From the NCBI GenBank assembly GCA_022791475.1, contig JAAVZD010000009.1, positions 1 to 51,653 on the forward strand: DNA of 51,653 nucleotides, written 5' to 3'. A program made the position numbers and the translations under genes. The stretch is from Clostridia bacterium. Lineage in GTDB: Bacteria; Bacillota_A; Clostridia; TANB77; CAG-508. Under the pieces are notes generated by a model. That model did no database searches. It had not been told where the DNA came from and was given only the letters and a program-made list of their open reading frames with translations. Below are positions 26,516 through 36,781 of the stretch, in pieces; position 1 is the first letter of the stretch, and each line of letters begins with the position of its first letter.

Positions 26516-27565
26516 ATGAGTAATGAAAACACAGAAAAAATGAGAGCGTTAGAAGCAGCACTAGGACAAATAGAAAAACAATTTGGAAAAGGTTCAATAA
26601 TGAAATTAGGAGAATTCCAAGCAATGAATGTAGAAGCTATACCAACAGGAGCATTAAGCTTAGATATAGCATTAGGAATAGGTGGAATTCCACGTGGAAG
26701 AATAATAGAAGTTTATGGTCCAGAATCTTCAGGAAAAACAACACTTGCACTCCATATGATAGCAGAAGCACAAAAAATGGGTGGAGAAGCGGCATTTGTA
26801 GATGCAGAGCATGCATTAGACCCAGTATATGCAAAACACTTAGGTGTAGATATAGATAACCTAATAGTATCTCAACCAGATACAGGAGAACAAGCATTAG
26901 AAATAGCAGAAGCATTAGTAAGAAGTGGAGCATTAGATGTAATAGTAATAGACTCAGTAGCAGCGCTAGTTCCAAAAGCAGAAATAGATGGAGATATGGG
27001 AGACTCACACATAGGTCTTCAAGCAAGGTTAATGTCACAAGCTCTAAGAAAATTAGCAGGAGCTATAAACAAATCAAAATGCTGTATAGTATTTATTAAC
27101 CAATTAAGAGAAAAAGTAGGAGTTATGTTTGGTAACCCTGAAACAACAGCAGGAGGTAGAGCATTAAAATATTATGCATCAGTACGTTTAGACATAAGAA
27201 AAGTAGAAAATATAAAACAAGATGGAGAAGTAGTAGGAAATAGAGCAAGAGTAAAAGTAGTAAAAAATAAAGTAGCACCACCATTTAGAGAAGCAGAATT
27301 TGATATAGTATATGGAAAAGGAATATCAAAAGAAGGAAATATACTAGATATAGCAGTAAACCTAGACATAATAGAAAAAAGTGGTTCATGGTTTAGCTAT
27401 AATGGAGATAGAATAGGGCAAGGAAGAGAAAATGTAAAGAAATACTTAATGGATAATAAAGAAACAGCAAAAGAAATAGAAGAAAAAATAAGAACAAAAT
27501 TCTCAGAAGCTTTTGAAAAAAGCTTAGGAGATGAAGAACCAGAAGAAGACGATACAGAAGAATAA
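26516..27565 (+). CDS. recA: Recombinase RecA
   Basis: 349 residues. Strand exchange and SOS co-protease. Walker [10 protein letters not shown], core MAW-type motif [13 protein letters not shown]1/L2 DNA-binding loops ([40 protein letters not shown]) and a short acidic tail [19 protein letters not shown] ribosome site. Complete and uninterrupted. Confidence 0.98.
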   Translation: MSNENTEKMRALEAALGQIEKQFGKGSIMKLGEFQAMNVEAIPTGALSLDIALGIGGIPRGRIIEVYGPESSGKTTLALHMIAEAQKMGGEAAFVDAEHALDPVYAKHLGVDIDNLIVSQPDTGEQALEIAEALVRSGALDVIVIDSVAALVPKAEIDGDMGDSHIGLQARLMSQALRKLAGAINKSKCCIVFINQLREKVGVMFGNPETTAGGRALKYYASVRLDIRKVENIKQDGEVVGNRARVKVVKNKVAPPFREAEFDIVYGKGISKEGNILDIAVNLDIIEKSGSWFSYNGDRIGQGRENVKKYLMDNKETAKEIEEKIRTKFSEAFEKSLGDEEPEEDDTEE

Positions 27566-27566
27566 A

Positions 27567-27615
27567 AAATATGAAATGTGATTGAATTTTGTCAATCACA
27601 TTTCATATTTTTTAT
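27567..27615. terminator. Bidirectional terminator between recA and the dipeptidase gene
   Basis: AAATATGAAATGTGATTGA and TCAATCACATTTCATATTT, 19-bp stem with T-runs at both ends. Confidence 0.9.
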
Positions 27616-29018
27616 TCTAATAATTTATATATTGCATTAGCATAAATATTAGTTGCTAAAAGTAATTTGTCAATCTCTATAAATTCATCTACCTTATGAC
27701 ACATATCTTCATCGCCAGGAAAGTTCATTCCAAAAGAAACACAATTATCAAAAGCCCTAGCATATGTAGCTCCACCAATAGCAATAGGCTCAAAGTTAGT
27801 ATTACATACTTTATTGAAAACACTACACAATGTAGTTACTAAATTATCATTTTTATCAACATATAAAGGCTTTTGTGTACGAATAACTCCAATGCTGAAA
27901 TTTCCAAAATATTTATAAAAAATATTTATAATATCATCCATAGAAGTATGAATAGGAACTCTTAAATTAATACCAATATTAATTTTGTTGTCCTTAATAT
28001 AAATCTGAGAAGTATTTAAAGTTAAAGCTCCAGACTCATCCTTAATATTTATTTTCATATTACTTCCAGAATAATCATCCCCAATATATTTACAAAATGT
28101 GGATAATATAGGTATAGAAAGATTTATTTTATCAAATAGAGCATTTAAAACGGTAAGCAATTTTGTAATAGCATTTACACCAAGTTCAGGGTGAGCACTA
28201 TGGCTAGCGGTTCCATAAGAAGTTAGTTTTATATTATTTTCATCAATTTTATAAATATCAATTTCATATGAATAATTTGTAATAATATCTTTTAAAATTG
28301 ATATTATATATTCTGCTTTAAAATTTTTATTTATTTTTAAAATACAACTAGCAAATTTAGGAACTACATTAATAGCATTATTATTGCAATCTAAACTTTC
28401 AATCTCTACTGGTAAGTTTTGTGGAAGTCTTGCAGAAATTAAAAGCGAAAGAACACCTTTTTCAGCAAAAATAACTGGAAAGCTTCCATCAGGACTAAAA
28501 GAAACAGTAGGAAGTTCTTCATGCTCTTTATAGTAATTAATACATTTCCAATCTTTTTCTTCATTAAGGCCAACAATAAGCCTTACTCTTTTATTCATTT
28601 TTATATTGTTACTTTTATAATATTCTAAAACAGCTTTCATTGCATAAAGAGAAGCAATAACAGGCCCTTTATCATCAATAGTTCCTCTACCATAAATACA
28701 GTTATTTCTAATAGTTGGAATAAAAGGTGGGTAAGCCCAATCTTCATCTTTAGCAGGAACAACATCTAAGTGACCAATAATTCCAATTAACTCTTCACCT
28801 TCACCACATTCTGCATATCCACAATAACCATCAACATTTTTTGTTCTAAAACCTAAATTTTGTGCCAAATTTAAAAAATATTTCAAAGCTTCTGAGCAAG
28901 GTTTGCCAAAAGGAAAGCGTGAACTTTCTTCAGGGCTTGAGACACTAGGATATGTAATTAAATCACAAACAGAAGCTACAACTTCATTACTATTATTCTT
29001 AATATATTCCTTAAACAT
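27612..29018 (-). CDS. pepV: PepV-type M20 dipeptidase
   Basis: 468 residues, di-zinc metallopeptidase that splits dipeptides after uptake. Motifs: IGHLDVVPAKDEDW (zinc His and catalytic Asp), GRGTIDDKGPVIASLYAM (bridging Asp), LNEEKDWKC (general base Glu and zinc Glu), and a C-terminal His in GDEDMCHKVDEFIEI. Matches PepV/Sapep proteins in length. AAGGAGG lies before the ATG. Faces recA. Confidence 0.92.
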   Translation of the reverse strand: MFKEYIKNNSNEVVASVCDLITYPSVSSPEESSRFPFGKPCSEALKYFLNLAQNLGFRTKNVDGYCGYAECGEGEELIGIIGHLDVVPAKDEDWAYPPFIPTIRNNCIYGRGTIDDKGPVIASLYAMKAVLEYYKSNNIKMNKRVRLIVGLNEEKDWKCINYYKEHEELPTVSFSPDGSFPVIFAEKGVLSLLISARLPQNLPVEIESLDCNNNAINVVPKFASCILKINKNFKAEYIISILKDIITNYSYEIDIYKIDENNIKLTSYGTASHSAHPELGVNAITKLLTVLNALFDKINLSIPILSTFCKYIGDDYSGSNMKINIKDESGALTLNTSQIYIKDNKINIGINLRVPIHTSMDDIINIFYKYFGNFSIGVIRTQKPLYVDKNDNLVTTLCSVFNKVCNTNFEPIAIGGATYARAFDNCVSFGMNFPGDEDMCHKVDEFIEIDKLLLATNIYANAIYKLLE

Positions 29019-29145
29019 AAGTTCCTCCTTTATATATGTATATTAACAAGCTTAAAAAAATATTACAAATATAGGTACAATTAATATCACTACTATTAAA
29101 ATTTGCCCCTAATTAATATATTTTTTCTATAATATAAAGAAAAAC

Positions 29146-29171
29146 ACCCGATAAAATTAATAAACGGGTGC
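29146..29171 (-). terminator. Terminator of the small gene 29181-29417
   Basis: On the minus strand CACCCG and CGGGTG pair around an AT loop, then TTTTTC. Confidence 0.7.
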
Positions 29172-29180
29172 TGGAGATAA

Positions 29181-29417
29181 TTAAAGAAGTTCAGGAATTT
29201 TGCTATTTAATAATGTACGAAGCTCAGTAACCTTTCTTTTGTTAAAACTTGAAAAGTCAATTATATAGCTAACGAAATCGCCACTTACAAATGATGCTTT
29301 TATGTACTCACTTCCAATTCCAGCATCTTTTGCAACTTTAAAGAAATCTTTTTCTTTGCTTCTGTTTACAACCATTATGTAGCTCTTCTGTTCCTCTTTC
29401 CGTCTTTGCGTTTTCAT
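29181..29417 (-). CDS. Small basic protein of unknown function
   Basis: 78 residues, MKTQRRKEEQKSYIMVVNRS. I chose ATG 29417 because AAGGAGAC lies upstream; a longer frame to 29513 would include a doubtful hydrophobic leader. Not recognised. The C-terminal part (FVSYIIDFSSFNKRKVTELR) is mixed alpha/beta. A separate promoter-like TATAAT lies upstream on the minus strand, and a terminator downstream, so it is its own unit. Confidence 0.6.
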   Translation of the reverse strand: MKTQRRKEEQKSYIMVVNRSKEKDFFKVAKDAGIGSEYIKASFVSGDFVSYIIDFSSFNKRKVTELRTLLNSKIPELL

Positions 29418-29497
29418 GTATAAAGTCTCCTTAGTATTATTTGATAATAATATTATACTACAAATACAGAAAAAAATCAAATTTTTGTAAAAAACAC

Positions 29498-29526
29498 TTG
29501 TAATTTTTACCAAATAGGGTTATAAT
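29498..29526 (+). promoter_or_regulatory. Promoter of the rimP-nusA operon
   Basis: TTGTAA (29498-29503), 17-nt spacer, TATAAT (29521-29526). Confidence 0.65.
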
Positions 29527-29552
29527 AATATAAGTAAACAAAATGAGTTAGA

Positions 29553-29579
29553 GAAGAGCGGAAACAAATTCCGCTCTTG
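29553..29579 (+). promoter_or_regulatory. Leader hairpin before rimP
   Basis: AAGAGCGGAA and TTCCGCTCTT form a perfect stem in the 5' leader, then GATTTATG without a clean T-run. NusA binds RNA and autoregulates in other bacteria; this could be an attenuator. Confidence 0.45.
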
Positions 29580-29619
29580 ATTTATGATTATAGAAAATTA
29601 ATCTAAAGGAGGTCTTTAA

Positions 29620-30081
29620 TTGGCAAGTATTGAGGAAAGAGTTGAAGAACTAGTAAAACCAAAAGTTGAAGAATTAGGATATGAACTATATGATGTTCAA
29701 TATTCAAAAGAAGGGAAAGACTATTTTTTAAGAATATTTATAGACAATAAAGAAGGAATAGACTTAAATGATTGTGAAAAAGTCAGTAGTGGCATAAATG
29801 AATTGCTAGATGAATCAGACTATATAAAAGAACAATATTTCTTAGAGGTATCTTCACCAGGAATAGAAAGAATGCTTAGAAAAGATAAACATTTAGAAGA
29901 ATCTATAGGAAAAGAAATAGAAATAAAATTATTCAAACCATTTAATGAAAGCAAAGAATGGTCAGGAATATTACAAAAATTTGATAACGAAAAAATAGTA
30001 ATAAAAAATATAGAAAACAATGAACAAATAGAGATATATAGAAAAAATATATCGCTTATGAAACAAAAATATAATTGGTAG
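29620..30081 (+). CDS. rimP: Ribosome maturation factor RimP
   Basis: 153 residues, start TTG 29620 after a perfect AAAGGAGG. Needed for 30S assembly. Signature VEELGYELYDVQYSKEGKDY, LRIFIDNKEGIDLNDCEKVS and EVSSPGIERML are all present. First gene of the standard rimP-nusA-ylxR-ylxQ-infB-rbfA string. Confidence 0.95.
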   Translation: MASIEERVEELVKPKVEELGYELYDVQYSKEGKDYFLRIFIDNKEGIDLNDCEKVSSGINELLDESDYIKEQYFLEVSSPGIERMLRKDKHLEESIGKEIEIKLFKPFNESKEWSGILQKFDNEKIVIKNIENNEQIEIYRKNISLMKQKYNW

Positions 30082-30087
30082 CAATAG

Positions 30088-30176
30088 AAGTTGGGAGTTA
30101 GAAGTTGGAAATAGGGTAACTACTTCGAAGAATATACCTTAAAATGCAACTTCCAACCACCAACTTACAACTTCCA
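30088..30176. repeat. Repeat family C, copy 3
   Basis: GAAGTTGGGAGTTAGAAGTT and AACTTACAACTTCC at the ends, with an internal family-A tail (ACTTCGAAGAATATACC). Interrupts the rimP-nusA gap. Confidence 0.75.
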
Positions 30177-30248
30177 AATAAAACAAATAAAAACTTAGAA
30201 AATATATCTTATTAGGAAATATAGATAGTAAGAAAGGAGAAACAAAAA

Positions 30249-31703
30249 ATGAAAAAGAAACAAACAAAAGTAAATGGACCAGCAATCGATAGCATAGAAT
30301 TAATATTTGCAATGGAGGAACTTGAAAAAGAAAATGGAATAAAAAAGGAAGAAATGCTAGAAACAATTGAAACAGCATTAGTTACAGCATATAAAAGAAA
30401 TTACGATTGTGAAGACGAAAATGTAAAAATAACAATGGATAAAGAAACAGGCGAAATACATGTTTATATGCAAAAAGAAGTAGTAAAAGAAGTAGAAAAT
30501 GAAAAAACACAAATATCATTAGAAGAAGCACAAAAAATAGATAAAAAATATAAAGTAGGAGATATTGTAGAAAATGAACTTGTGCCAAAAAACTTTGGTA
30601 GAATTGCAGCAGGAACAGCAAAACAAGTAATAATACAAAAAATAAGAGAAGCATCTCGTGAATTTTTATATAATGAATTTAATGATAAAAAAGGTGAAAT
30701 AGTATCTGGTATAATACAAAAGGCAGACGGAGGAGTAGTTATAGTAGACCTAGGAAGACTAGAAGGAGTTATGCCATTAAAAGAACAAATTATAACTGAA
30801 AGGTATCATGTAAATGATAAAATAAGAGCATGTGTTGTAGGAGTAGAAAAGGGATTAAAAGGAAGTACACAAGTAATAATTTCAAGAAGCCATAATGATT
30901 TTGTAAGAAAATTATTTGAACTTGAAATTCCAGAAATATATGAAGGATTAATAGAAATAAAAAGTGTATCAAGAGATGCAGGAAACAGATGTAAAGTAGC
31001 AGTATACTCACCAAATGAAAATATAGACCCAGTAGGTTCATGTGTAGGTCAAAAGGGTATACGTATACAAAATATAATAAACGAATTAAATGGTGAAAAA
31101 ATAGATGTAATAGAATGGAATGAGGACCCAGCAATATATATATCATCAGCATTATTACCAGCACAGGTAATGGCAGTTGATGTAAAAGAAGAAGAACACT
31201 TTGCACAAGTAATTGTTCCAGATGACCAATTATCATTAGCAATAGGAAAAGCAGGACAAAATGCACGTTTAGCAGCAAGGTTAACAAATTGGAAAATAGA
31301 TATAAAGAGTGAAACACAATTTAGAGAAATGATAGCAAAAATGCAAAATGAAGAATCTGAGAATGCCGAAACAGTAGAAGAAATTATAGAAGAGGCTATA
31401 CCAGAATCTGATTCTACTAATGAAGAAATTACTGAAGAAGTAGAAGAAATAACTAAAAAAAGAGGTAGAAAAAAGAAAGAAGAAATAGTAGAAGAGGTTG
31501 AAGAAGAAAAAGTAGAAGAAGCACCTAAAAAGAGAGGTAGAAAGAAAAAAGAAGAGGTAATAGAGGAAGTTAAAGAAGAAGCAGTAGTAGAAGAGACACC
31601 TAAAAAGAAAACTAGAAAAAAGAAAGAAGAAGTTGAAGAAACTGAAGAAGAAAAAGTAGAAGAAGCACCTAAAAAGAGAGGCAGAAAGAAAAAAGAAGAG
31701 TAA
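30249..31703 (+). CDS. nusA: Transcription factor NusA with AT-hook-like tail
   Basis: 484 residues. The core (1-~375) has the N-terminal RNA polymerase-binding domain, S1 (GEIVSGIIQKADGGVVIVDL) and two KH domains (VGQKGIRIQNIINEL; LSLAIGKAGQNARLAARLTN). Firmicute NusA normally stops near residue 370-ish; here about 90 more residues alternate acidic Glu/Val stretches with basic units KKRGRKKKEE, present about four times, similar to AT-hook RGR cores. The tail may bind AT-rich DNA or RNA. No break. Preceded by AGAAAGGAG. Confidence 0.93.
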   Translation: MKKKQTKVNGPAIDSIELIFAMEELEKENGIKKEEMLETIETALVTAYKRNYDCEDENVKITMDKETGEIHVYMQKEVVKEVENEKTQISLEEAQKIDKKYKVGDIVENELVPKNFGRIAAGTAKQVIIQKIREASREFLYNEFNDKKGEIVSGIIQKADGGVVIVDLGRLEGVMPLKEQIITERYHVNDKIRACVVGVEKGLKGSTQVIISRSHNDFVRKLFELEIPEIYEGLIEIKSVSRDAGNRCKVAVYSPNENIDPVGSCVGQKGIRIQNIINELNGEKIDVIEWNEDPAIYISSALLPAQVMAVDVKEEEHFAQVIVPDDQLSLAIGKAGQNARLAARLTNWKIDIKSETQFREMIAKMQNEESENAETVEEIIEEAIPESDSTNEEITEEVEEITKKRGRKKKEEIVEEVEEEKVEEAPKKRGRKKKEEVIEEVKEEAVVEETPKKKTRKKKEEVEETEEEKVEEAPKKRGRKKKEE

Positions 31704-31709
31704 AAATTA

Positions 31710-31806
31710 ATATGTAGAGGCGATTATTTCTTAGCTCCTAGAGCGATAACGAGTTAGAGATAAGTTATGCGTTAGTATAATCGCCCGTTCTTCGAAGAAA
31801 TTACCA
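31710..31806 (+). repeat. Dispersed repeat family A, expanded copy
   Basis: TGTAGAGGCGATTATTTC ... ATAATCGCCCGTTCTTCGAAG ... AAATTACC. Outer stem GCGATTAT/ATAATCGC encloses a second hairpin (CTAGAGCGATAACGAGTTAG). Confidence 0.7.
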
Positions 31807-31882
31807 TAATGAAAAGTACAAACTACGGTTTAAGGACATGAACTAAAAACCTAGTGAATACAATAAACAAGGAGTGAAAATT

Positions 31883-32137
31883 TTGAAAAGTATACCACAA
31901 AGAACATGTATAGGTTGCAATGAAATAAAAGCAAAAAAAGAACTAATAAGAATAGTAAAAAATAAAGAAGGTCAAATTTTCATAGACAAAACAGGAAAAG
32001 CAAATGGAAGAGGGGCATACATATGTGACAACATAGAATGCTTAGAAAAAGCCATAAAAACAAAAAAACTAGAAAGAACGTTTGAAACACAAATAAGTGA
32101 AGATATATATAATGAATTAAGACAAACAATGAAATAG
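31883..32137 (+). CDS. ylxR: YlxR (DUF448) RNA-binding protein
   Basis: 84 residues from TTG 31883, eight bases after AAGGAG; the in-frame GTG 31874 overlaps that site. Conserved RTCIGCNEIKAKKELIRIV and ANGRGAYIC motifs. Usual partner between nusA and ylxQ; proposed RNA-binding regulator. Confidence 0.9.
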   Translation: MKSIPQRTCIGCNEIKAKKELIRIVKNKEGQIFIDKTGKANGRGAYICDNIECLEKAIKTKKLERTFETQISEDIYNELRQTMK

Positions 32138-32287
32138 TGTAGTGGCTTAATCGGTAAGTAATATGTAAGAGCATTTACCAAATTACGCCTAAATAATAAA
32201 AAGATTGTAAGTGAGATTTAAATTCTCATACATTCTTTTAAGAAATTATTGAAAAATGAAAATTCTTCAAATATCAAAGGAGTTAAA

Positions 32288-32608
32288 ATGGAACAAAACA
32301 AAGCACTAAGACTATTAGGCTTAGCAACCAGAGCAGGGAAAATAGCTTTTGGAACAGAAAGTGTTATAGAAACAATACAAAATAGAAAAGCAAAAATTGT
32401 ACTTGTAGCAGAAGATGCAGCAGATAGAACAAAGAGAAACATTAAAAGAATTTCAGAAGAAAACCATGTAAACATGAGAATATATGGAACGATAGAAACT
32501 TTAAGTAAATGGGTAGGAAAAGAAAATAAAGCAGTAATTTGTGTAAAAGATATAAATTTTGCAAACGAGATATTAAAAATTATTGATGGGGGTGAAATTA
32601 TTGGGTAA
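32288..32608 (+). CDS. ylxQ: L7Ae-family ribosomal protein YlxQ
   Basis: 106 residues from ATG 32288 (AAAGGAG upstream). L7Ae/L30e fold that binds kink-turn [38 protein letters not shown]. Its last bases overlap the infB start by eight, so the two are coupled. Confidence 0.88.
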   Translation: MEQNKALRLLGLATRAGKIAFGTESVIETIQNRKAKIVLVAEDAADRTKRNIKRISEENHVNMRIYGTIETLSKWVGKENKAVICVKDINFANEILKIIDGGEIIG

Positions 32609-35522
32609 GATAAAAATATACGAACTAGCAAAAGAGTTGAACTTAACCAGTAAAGAAGTAATAGAAAAGGCAAACAAGCTTGGAATAGAAGCCAAAACTC
32701 ATATGAGCACAGTAGATGAAGAACAAGCTAAAAAACTAAAAGAACAATTTCTTAAAAAGCCAGCAGAAAAGCCAGCTAAAAAAGAAGAAAAGAAAGCACC
32801 TGTTATTATAAGAAGAGAAGTTATAATAACAGAAGATGAGAAGAAAGTAAATAAAAATTCTAATGAGAATCATAAAAATAAACAAGTTGGATTTGTAGAA
32901 AGAAATAAAAATGCCGACTACAATATTGTATATAGAAATAAACCAACAAAACCAATGACAGTAAGTGAATTATTTGGAATTGGAAAGAAAGAAGAACCTA
33001 AAAAGGAAGAACCTAAAAAAGTAGAAACAAAGAAAGTAGAAACTATAGGGGTTTCAGACTTATCAAGTGACCAGATAAAAGGCGATAATAAACAAAAAGC
33101 AGTTGAAACTAAAAAAACAGAAAACATAGAATATAAAAATAATAATATAGAACAAAAAGGAAAAAATAATTCTGGCGAATATCAAAATAGAAATAATAAT
33201 CGTGAAAACTTCCAAAATAGAAATAACAATTTTTCTGCTAATAAAGGAAACTTTGGACAAAGAAATGAAAAAGGGAATTTCCAAAATAGAGGAGATAGAC
33301 CAAACTTCCAAAATAGAAATGGAAACAGAGATAATAACTTCCAAAATAAAAATAAAGGTGATTTTAGAAATAATCAAAATAGACCAAACTTTAATAATAG
33401 AGAAAGAAGACCATTAGATGAAAGAGGAATAGACAAAAATATTAAAGACATAATGGAAACTGACATAATGGAAAAAGAAAATCAAAGAGATTTCAGTTCT
33501 CGTGCAATAGATAAGGCTAAAAATGAGAGAATGGAAGAAAGAGTAGCTAATAATAAAAAGCAAAACAAAAACAAAAAAGGCGGAAGATTTAATGGTGAAG
33601 AATTTGATGGTGGAAAATTAAAAGGACTAAAACAAGTAGATAGACTATCAAATATGTTTGATGACCAAGAAGGTGGAATGCTTGATTATTATGATTTAAC
33701 AACAGCAAGAGGAAAGAGAAACAAGAAAAAAGCAAATAAAAATAGTGAAGAAAGAAAACAGAAAATATTCCAATTAAAGCAAATTGAAATACCAGAAACA
33801 ATAACTGTAAAAGATTTAGCTGCCGAGCTTAAGAAGACATCAGCAGAAGTTATTAAAAAGTTATTTGGATTAGGAATGATGGTTACAATAAATAATGATA
33901 TAGACTTTGATACAGCATACTTAGTTGCGGAAGAATTTGGAGTAACAGCTACAAAGAAACAAGAAGTAAAAGAAGAAGATATATTATTTGATGATTCAGA
34001 AGACAAAGAAGATGAATTAAAAGAAAGACCACCAGTAGTAGTAGTTATGGGACACGTAGACCATGGTAAAACATCACTTTTAGATGCAATTAGAGAAACA
34101 AACGTAATAGAAGGTGAAGCAGGTGGTATTACTCAAGCAATAGGTGCATACAAGGTAGAAGTAAATGGAAGAGAAATAACATTCTTAGATACACCAGGAC
34201 ACGAAGCATTTACAAGTATGCGTGCAAGGGGAGCTCAAATAACAGATATCGCAATATTAGTAGTAGCTGCAAATGATGGAGTTATGCCTCAAACAGTAGA
34301 AGCAATAAACCACGCAAAAGCAGCAAATATTCCAATAATAGTTGCAGTAAATAAAATAGATTTACCAGAAGCAAATATAGATAAAGTAAAACAAGAATTA
34401 ATGACATATGAATTAGTACCAGAAGAATGGGGGGGAGATACAATATTTGTACCAATCTCAGCTAAAAAACGTATGAACATTGATGACTTACTAGAAATGG
34501 TATTACTACAAGCAGATGTATTAGAATTAAAAGCAAATCCTAAAAAACAAGCAAAAGGTGTTGTAATAGAAGCAAGACTTGACAAATCAAAAGGACCAAT
34601 TGCTTCAATGCTTGTACAAAGAGGTAGCTTAGATGAAGGAGATACAATTGTTGTTGGTTCTAGTATAGGTAGAATAAGAGCAATGAAAAATGATAAAGGA
34701 CAAAAAGTTAAATCAGCAGGACCTTCTACACCAGTAGAAATAATGGGACTAACAGAAGTACCAGAATCAGGAGATATATTCTATGAAGTAAAAGACGAGA
34801 AAATGGCTAAACACTTAATAGAAAGAAGAAAACGTGCTCAAAGAGAAAAAACTATAAATGATGTGCAAAAAGTAACATTAGATAACCTATTTACACAAAT
34901 GGAACAAGGAAACTTAAAACACTTAAATATTATAGTAAAAGCAGATGTACAAGGCAGTAGCGAAGCTATTCGCCAATCATTAGAAAAACTATCTGATGAA
35001 GAAGTAAAAGTAAGAGTAGTTCATAGTGCAGCAGGAGCAGTTACTGAATCAGATGTAACACTTGCACAAGTTGCAAATGCAATAATAATAGCGTTTAATG
35101 TTCGCCCAGTAGTAACAGCAAAAGCATTAGCAGAAAGAAATGAAATAGAAATAAAACAATACTCAGTAATATACCAAGCAATAGATGATGTAAAACTTGC
35201 TATGAAAGGTATGTTAGACCCAGTATATGAAGAAAAAGTAATAGGAAACGTTGAAGTAAGGCAAACCTTCAAAGTATCAAATGTAGGAACAATAGCAGGA
35301 GCATATGTACTAGAAGGAAAAATAGAAAGAAATGCAGGAGTAAGAGTACTTCGTGAAAATGTAGTAATACATGAAGGAAAACTAGTATCACTAAAACGTT
35401 TCAAAGATGACGTAAAAGAAGTAGCAAAAGGTTACGAATGCGGAATGCAAATAGAAAACTACAACGACCTAAAAGAAGGCGACATCATAGAAGTATATAT
35501 AATGGAAGAAATAAAAAGATAA
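32601..35522 (+). CDS. infB: Translation initiation factor IF-2
   Basis: 973 residues from TTG 32601; starting there gives [20 protein letters not shown], the normal IF-2 N-terminus, and GGGGGTG serves as ribosome site. GTPase motifs [33 protein letters not shown]; then domains III and IV. The N-terminal linker (residues ~180-280) is a low-complexity Asn/Arg/Phe-rich run with repeated NFQNRN units, likely disordered RNA-binding. Confidence 0.96.
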   Translation: MGKIKIYELAKELNLTSKEVIEKANKLGIEAKTHMSTVDEEQAKKLKEQFLKKPAEKPAKKEEKKAPVIIRREVIITEDEKKVNKNSNENHKNKQVGFVERNKNADYNIVYRNKPTKPMTVSELFGIGKKEEPKKEEPKKVETKKVETIGVSDLSSDQIKGDNKQKAVETKKTENIEYKNNNIEQKGKNNSGEYQNRNNNRENFQNRNNNFSANKGNFGQRNEKGNFQNRGDRPNFQNRNGNRDNNFQNKNKGDFRNNQNRPNFNNRERRPLDERGIDKNIKDIMETDIMEKENQRDFSSRAIDKAKNERMEERVANNKKQNKNKKGGRFNGEEFDGGKLKGLKQVDRLSNMFDDQEGGMLDYYDLTTARGKRNKKKANKNSEERKQKIFQLKQIEIPETITVKDLAAELKKTSAEVIKKLFGLGMMVTINNDIDFDTAYLVAEEFGVTATKKQEVKEEDILFDDSEDKEDELKERPPVVVVMGHVDHGKTSLLDAIRETNVIEGEAGGITQAIGAYKVEVNGREITFLDTPGHEAFTSMRARGAQITDIAILVVAANDGVMPQTVEAINHAKAANIPIIVAVNKIDLPEANIDKVKQELMTYELVPEEWGGDTIFVPISAKKRMNIDDLLEMVLLQADVLELKANPKKQAKGVVIEARLDKSKGPIASMLVQRGSLDEGDTIVVGSSIGRIRAMKNDKGQKVKSAGPSTPVEIMGLTEVPESGDIFYEVKDEKMAKHLIERRKRAQREKTINDVQKVTLDNLFTQMEQGNLKHLNIIVKADVQGSSEAIRQSLEKLSDEEVKVRVVHSAAGAVTESDVTLAQVANAIIIAFNVRPVVTAKALAERNEIEIKQYSVIYQAIDDVKLAMKGMLDPVYEEKVIGNVEVRQTFKVSNVGTIAGAYVLEGKIERNAGVRVLRENVVIHEGKLVSLKRFKDDVKEVAKGYECGMQIENYNDLKEGDIIEVYIMEEIKR

Positions 35523-35549
35523 CAAGTAGATGGGGTAGATTGGTAGATT

Positions 35550-35640
35550 GGGGACGGTTCCTAATCGGAAACAAGATAGAGAAGAACCACAAGTAATAAA
35601 CAAAAATAATCTGGATAGATTAGGAACTGTCCCCAATCGG
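35550..35640. repeat. Repeat family B, copy 1
   Basis: GGGGACGGTTCCTAATC and GATTAGGAACTGTCCCC are near-perfect inverted ends around an AT centre holding AACAAGATAGAGAAG, which also occurs in family D. MITE-like, no coding capacity. A second copy lies at 49078. Confidence 0.85.
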
Positions 35641-35697
35641 AAAAAATTAGAGAATAACAATCTATAAAATACTATGATAAAAAAGGATGTGATAAAA

Positions 35698-36033
35698 ATG
35701 GCAAAAAAGAATAAAAAAAATATAATTCCAAAAAATAGAGATATAGAGGAAATAATAGAAAAAGAAGAACAAAAAAGCATAGAAAAAATAAAACAAACTG
35801 AATATAAAGAAGATATAACAATGGAAGATGTCATTTCACAGATAGACAAAAAAGACCAAGAAGCAAAAAATAAAAGAAAAAAACAACAAGAACAATTTAA
35901 GAAAAAATTACAAAACATATATGCTAGGAAAGATGCTCAAGTAGCCGACCAAAAAAGGCAAGACAATTATTTAAAGGCAATTGCTAGAATAGAGCAAAAA
36001 GAGAAAGAAGACCAAGAAGAACAAGAAAAATAA
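35698..36033 (+). CDS. Small charged coiled-coil protein between infB and rbfA
   Basis: 111 residues, MAKKNKKNIIPKNRDIEEII. Highly charged Lys/Glu alpha-helical protein with no hydrophobic segment. ATG 35698 has AAGGATGTGAT upstream; an in-frame ATG at 35674 is the alternative. Not recognised. Its place between infB and rbfA suggests a role near ribosome maturation. Confidence 0.65.
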   Translation: MAKKNKKNIIPKNRDIEEIIEKEEQKSIEKIKQTEYKEDITMEDVISQIDKKDQEAKNKRKKQQEQFKKKLQNIYARKDAQVADQKRQDNYLKAIARIEQKEKEDQEEQEK

Positions 36034-36068
36034 TAAAACAAAGCCTAAAAAGAAAAAGGAGGCAAATT

Positions 36069-36416
36069 ATGCCAAAAAATAACACCAGATTAAATCGAAT
36101 TGATGAAGAATTAAGAAAAGAAATAAGTAACATTATTTCTTTTGAAATTAGAAACCCTGAGCTAACTGGTTTAATTAGTGTAACCAAAGTAAAAATAACA
36201 CCAGACCTAAAATATGCAAAAGTATATATTAGCATGTTAAATTCAAAAAGCAAAGAAAAAACATTAGAAGCACTAAAAAAATCTTCGGGATATATAAGAA
36301 GTGAAATAGCAAAAAGAATAAACTTAAGAATAACACCAGAACTAGTATTTGAAGAAGATGACTCAATGGAATATGGAATGAAAATAGATTCAATATTAAA
36401 AGATTTAAACAAATAA
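36069..36416 (+). CDS. rbfA: Ribosome-binding factor A
   Basis: 115 residues with KH-like fold; matures the 16S 5' end. RLNRIDEELRKEISNIISFE, VTKVKITPDLKYAKVYISML and RITPELVFEEDDSMEYGMKI are typical. AAGGAGG before ATG 36069. Confidence 0.95.
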   Translation: MPKNNTRLNRIDEELRKEISNIISFEIRNPELTGLISVTKVKITPDLKYAKVYISMLNSKSKEKTLEALKKSSGYIRSEIAKRINLRITPELVFEEDDSMEYGMKIDSILKDLNK

Positions 36417-36781
36417 GAAACAAGAAATTGGATAATGATGTGGGGCTTAATCTATTAGGAATACCTCTAAGAATCTACCGAATTGTGCTCAGAAAAGCAG
36501 AAAATTAAAAATATTTGTAGGGGCAGGCCTTGTATCTGTCCATTCTTCGAAGAAACAGCTAAAAAAATAAGCCACCTTCTGCATTTATATATATTAAAAT
36601 AAAAATCGAACCCTCCAAGACAAGGGGGATTCCCCGTATCAAAGGACTGTAGGGCTTCAATTTTTATTTTAATATATATAAACACATAAGGTTACTCTAA
36701 ATATTTTAAATACTACTATTGTTATTGAATTAAAACCTAGAATTCATTATTTAATTTATCAAATTCATTAGGAGGATAAAA
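36417..36781. repeat. Repeat-rich gap: family A copy, family E copy and a long palindrome
   Basis: Family A at 36516-36556 (TTGTAGGGGCAGGCCTTGTA then TTCTTCGAAG). An imperfect inverted repeat at about 36578-36684 pairs TATATATTAAAATAAAAATC with ATTTTTATTTTAATATATA and encloses a GC-rich centre with GGGGGATTCCCC. Family E at 36668-36720 (AAACACATAAGGTTACTCTA). No gene seen. Confidence 0.65.

Noticed and set aside
30790..31317. Leu/Phe-rich minus-strand ORF opposite nusA, and many like it
   Set aside because: Antisense shadows of AT-rich coding sequence with no start signals; same for those opposite infB, dnaK, recA and others.
35550..35640. Insertion sequence
   Set aside because: Only inverted ends and ~90 bases; no transposase reading frame.
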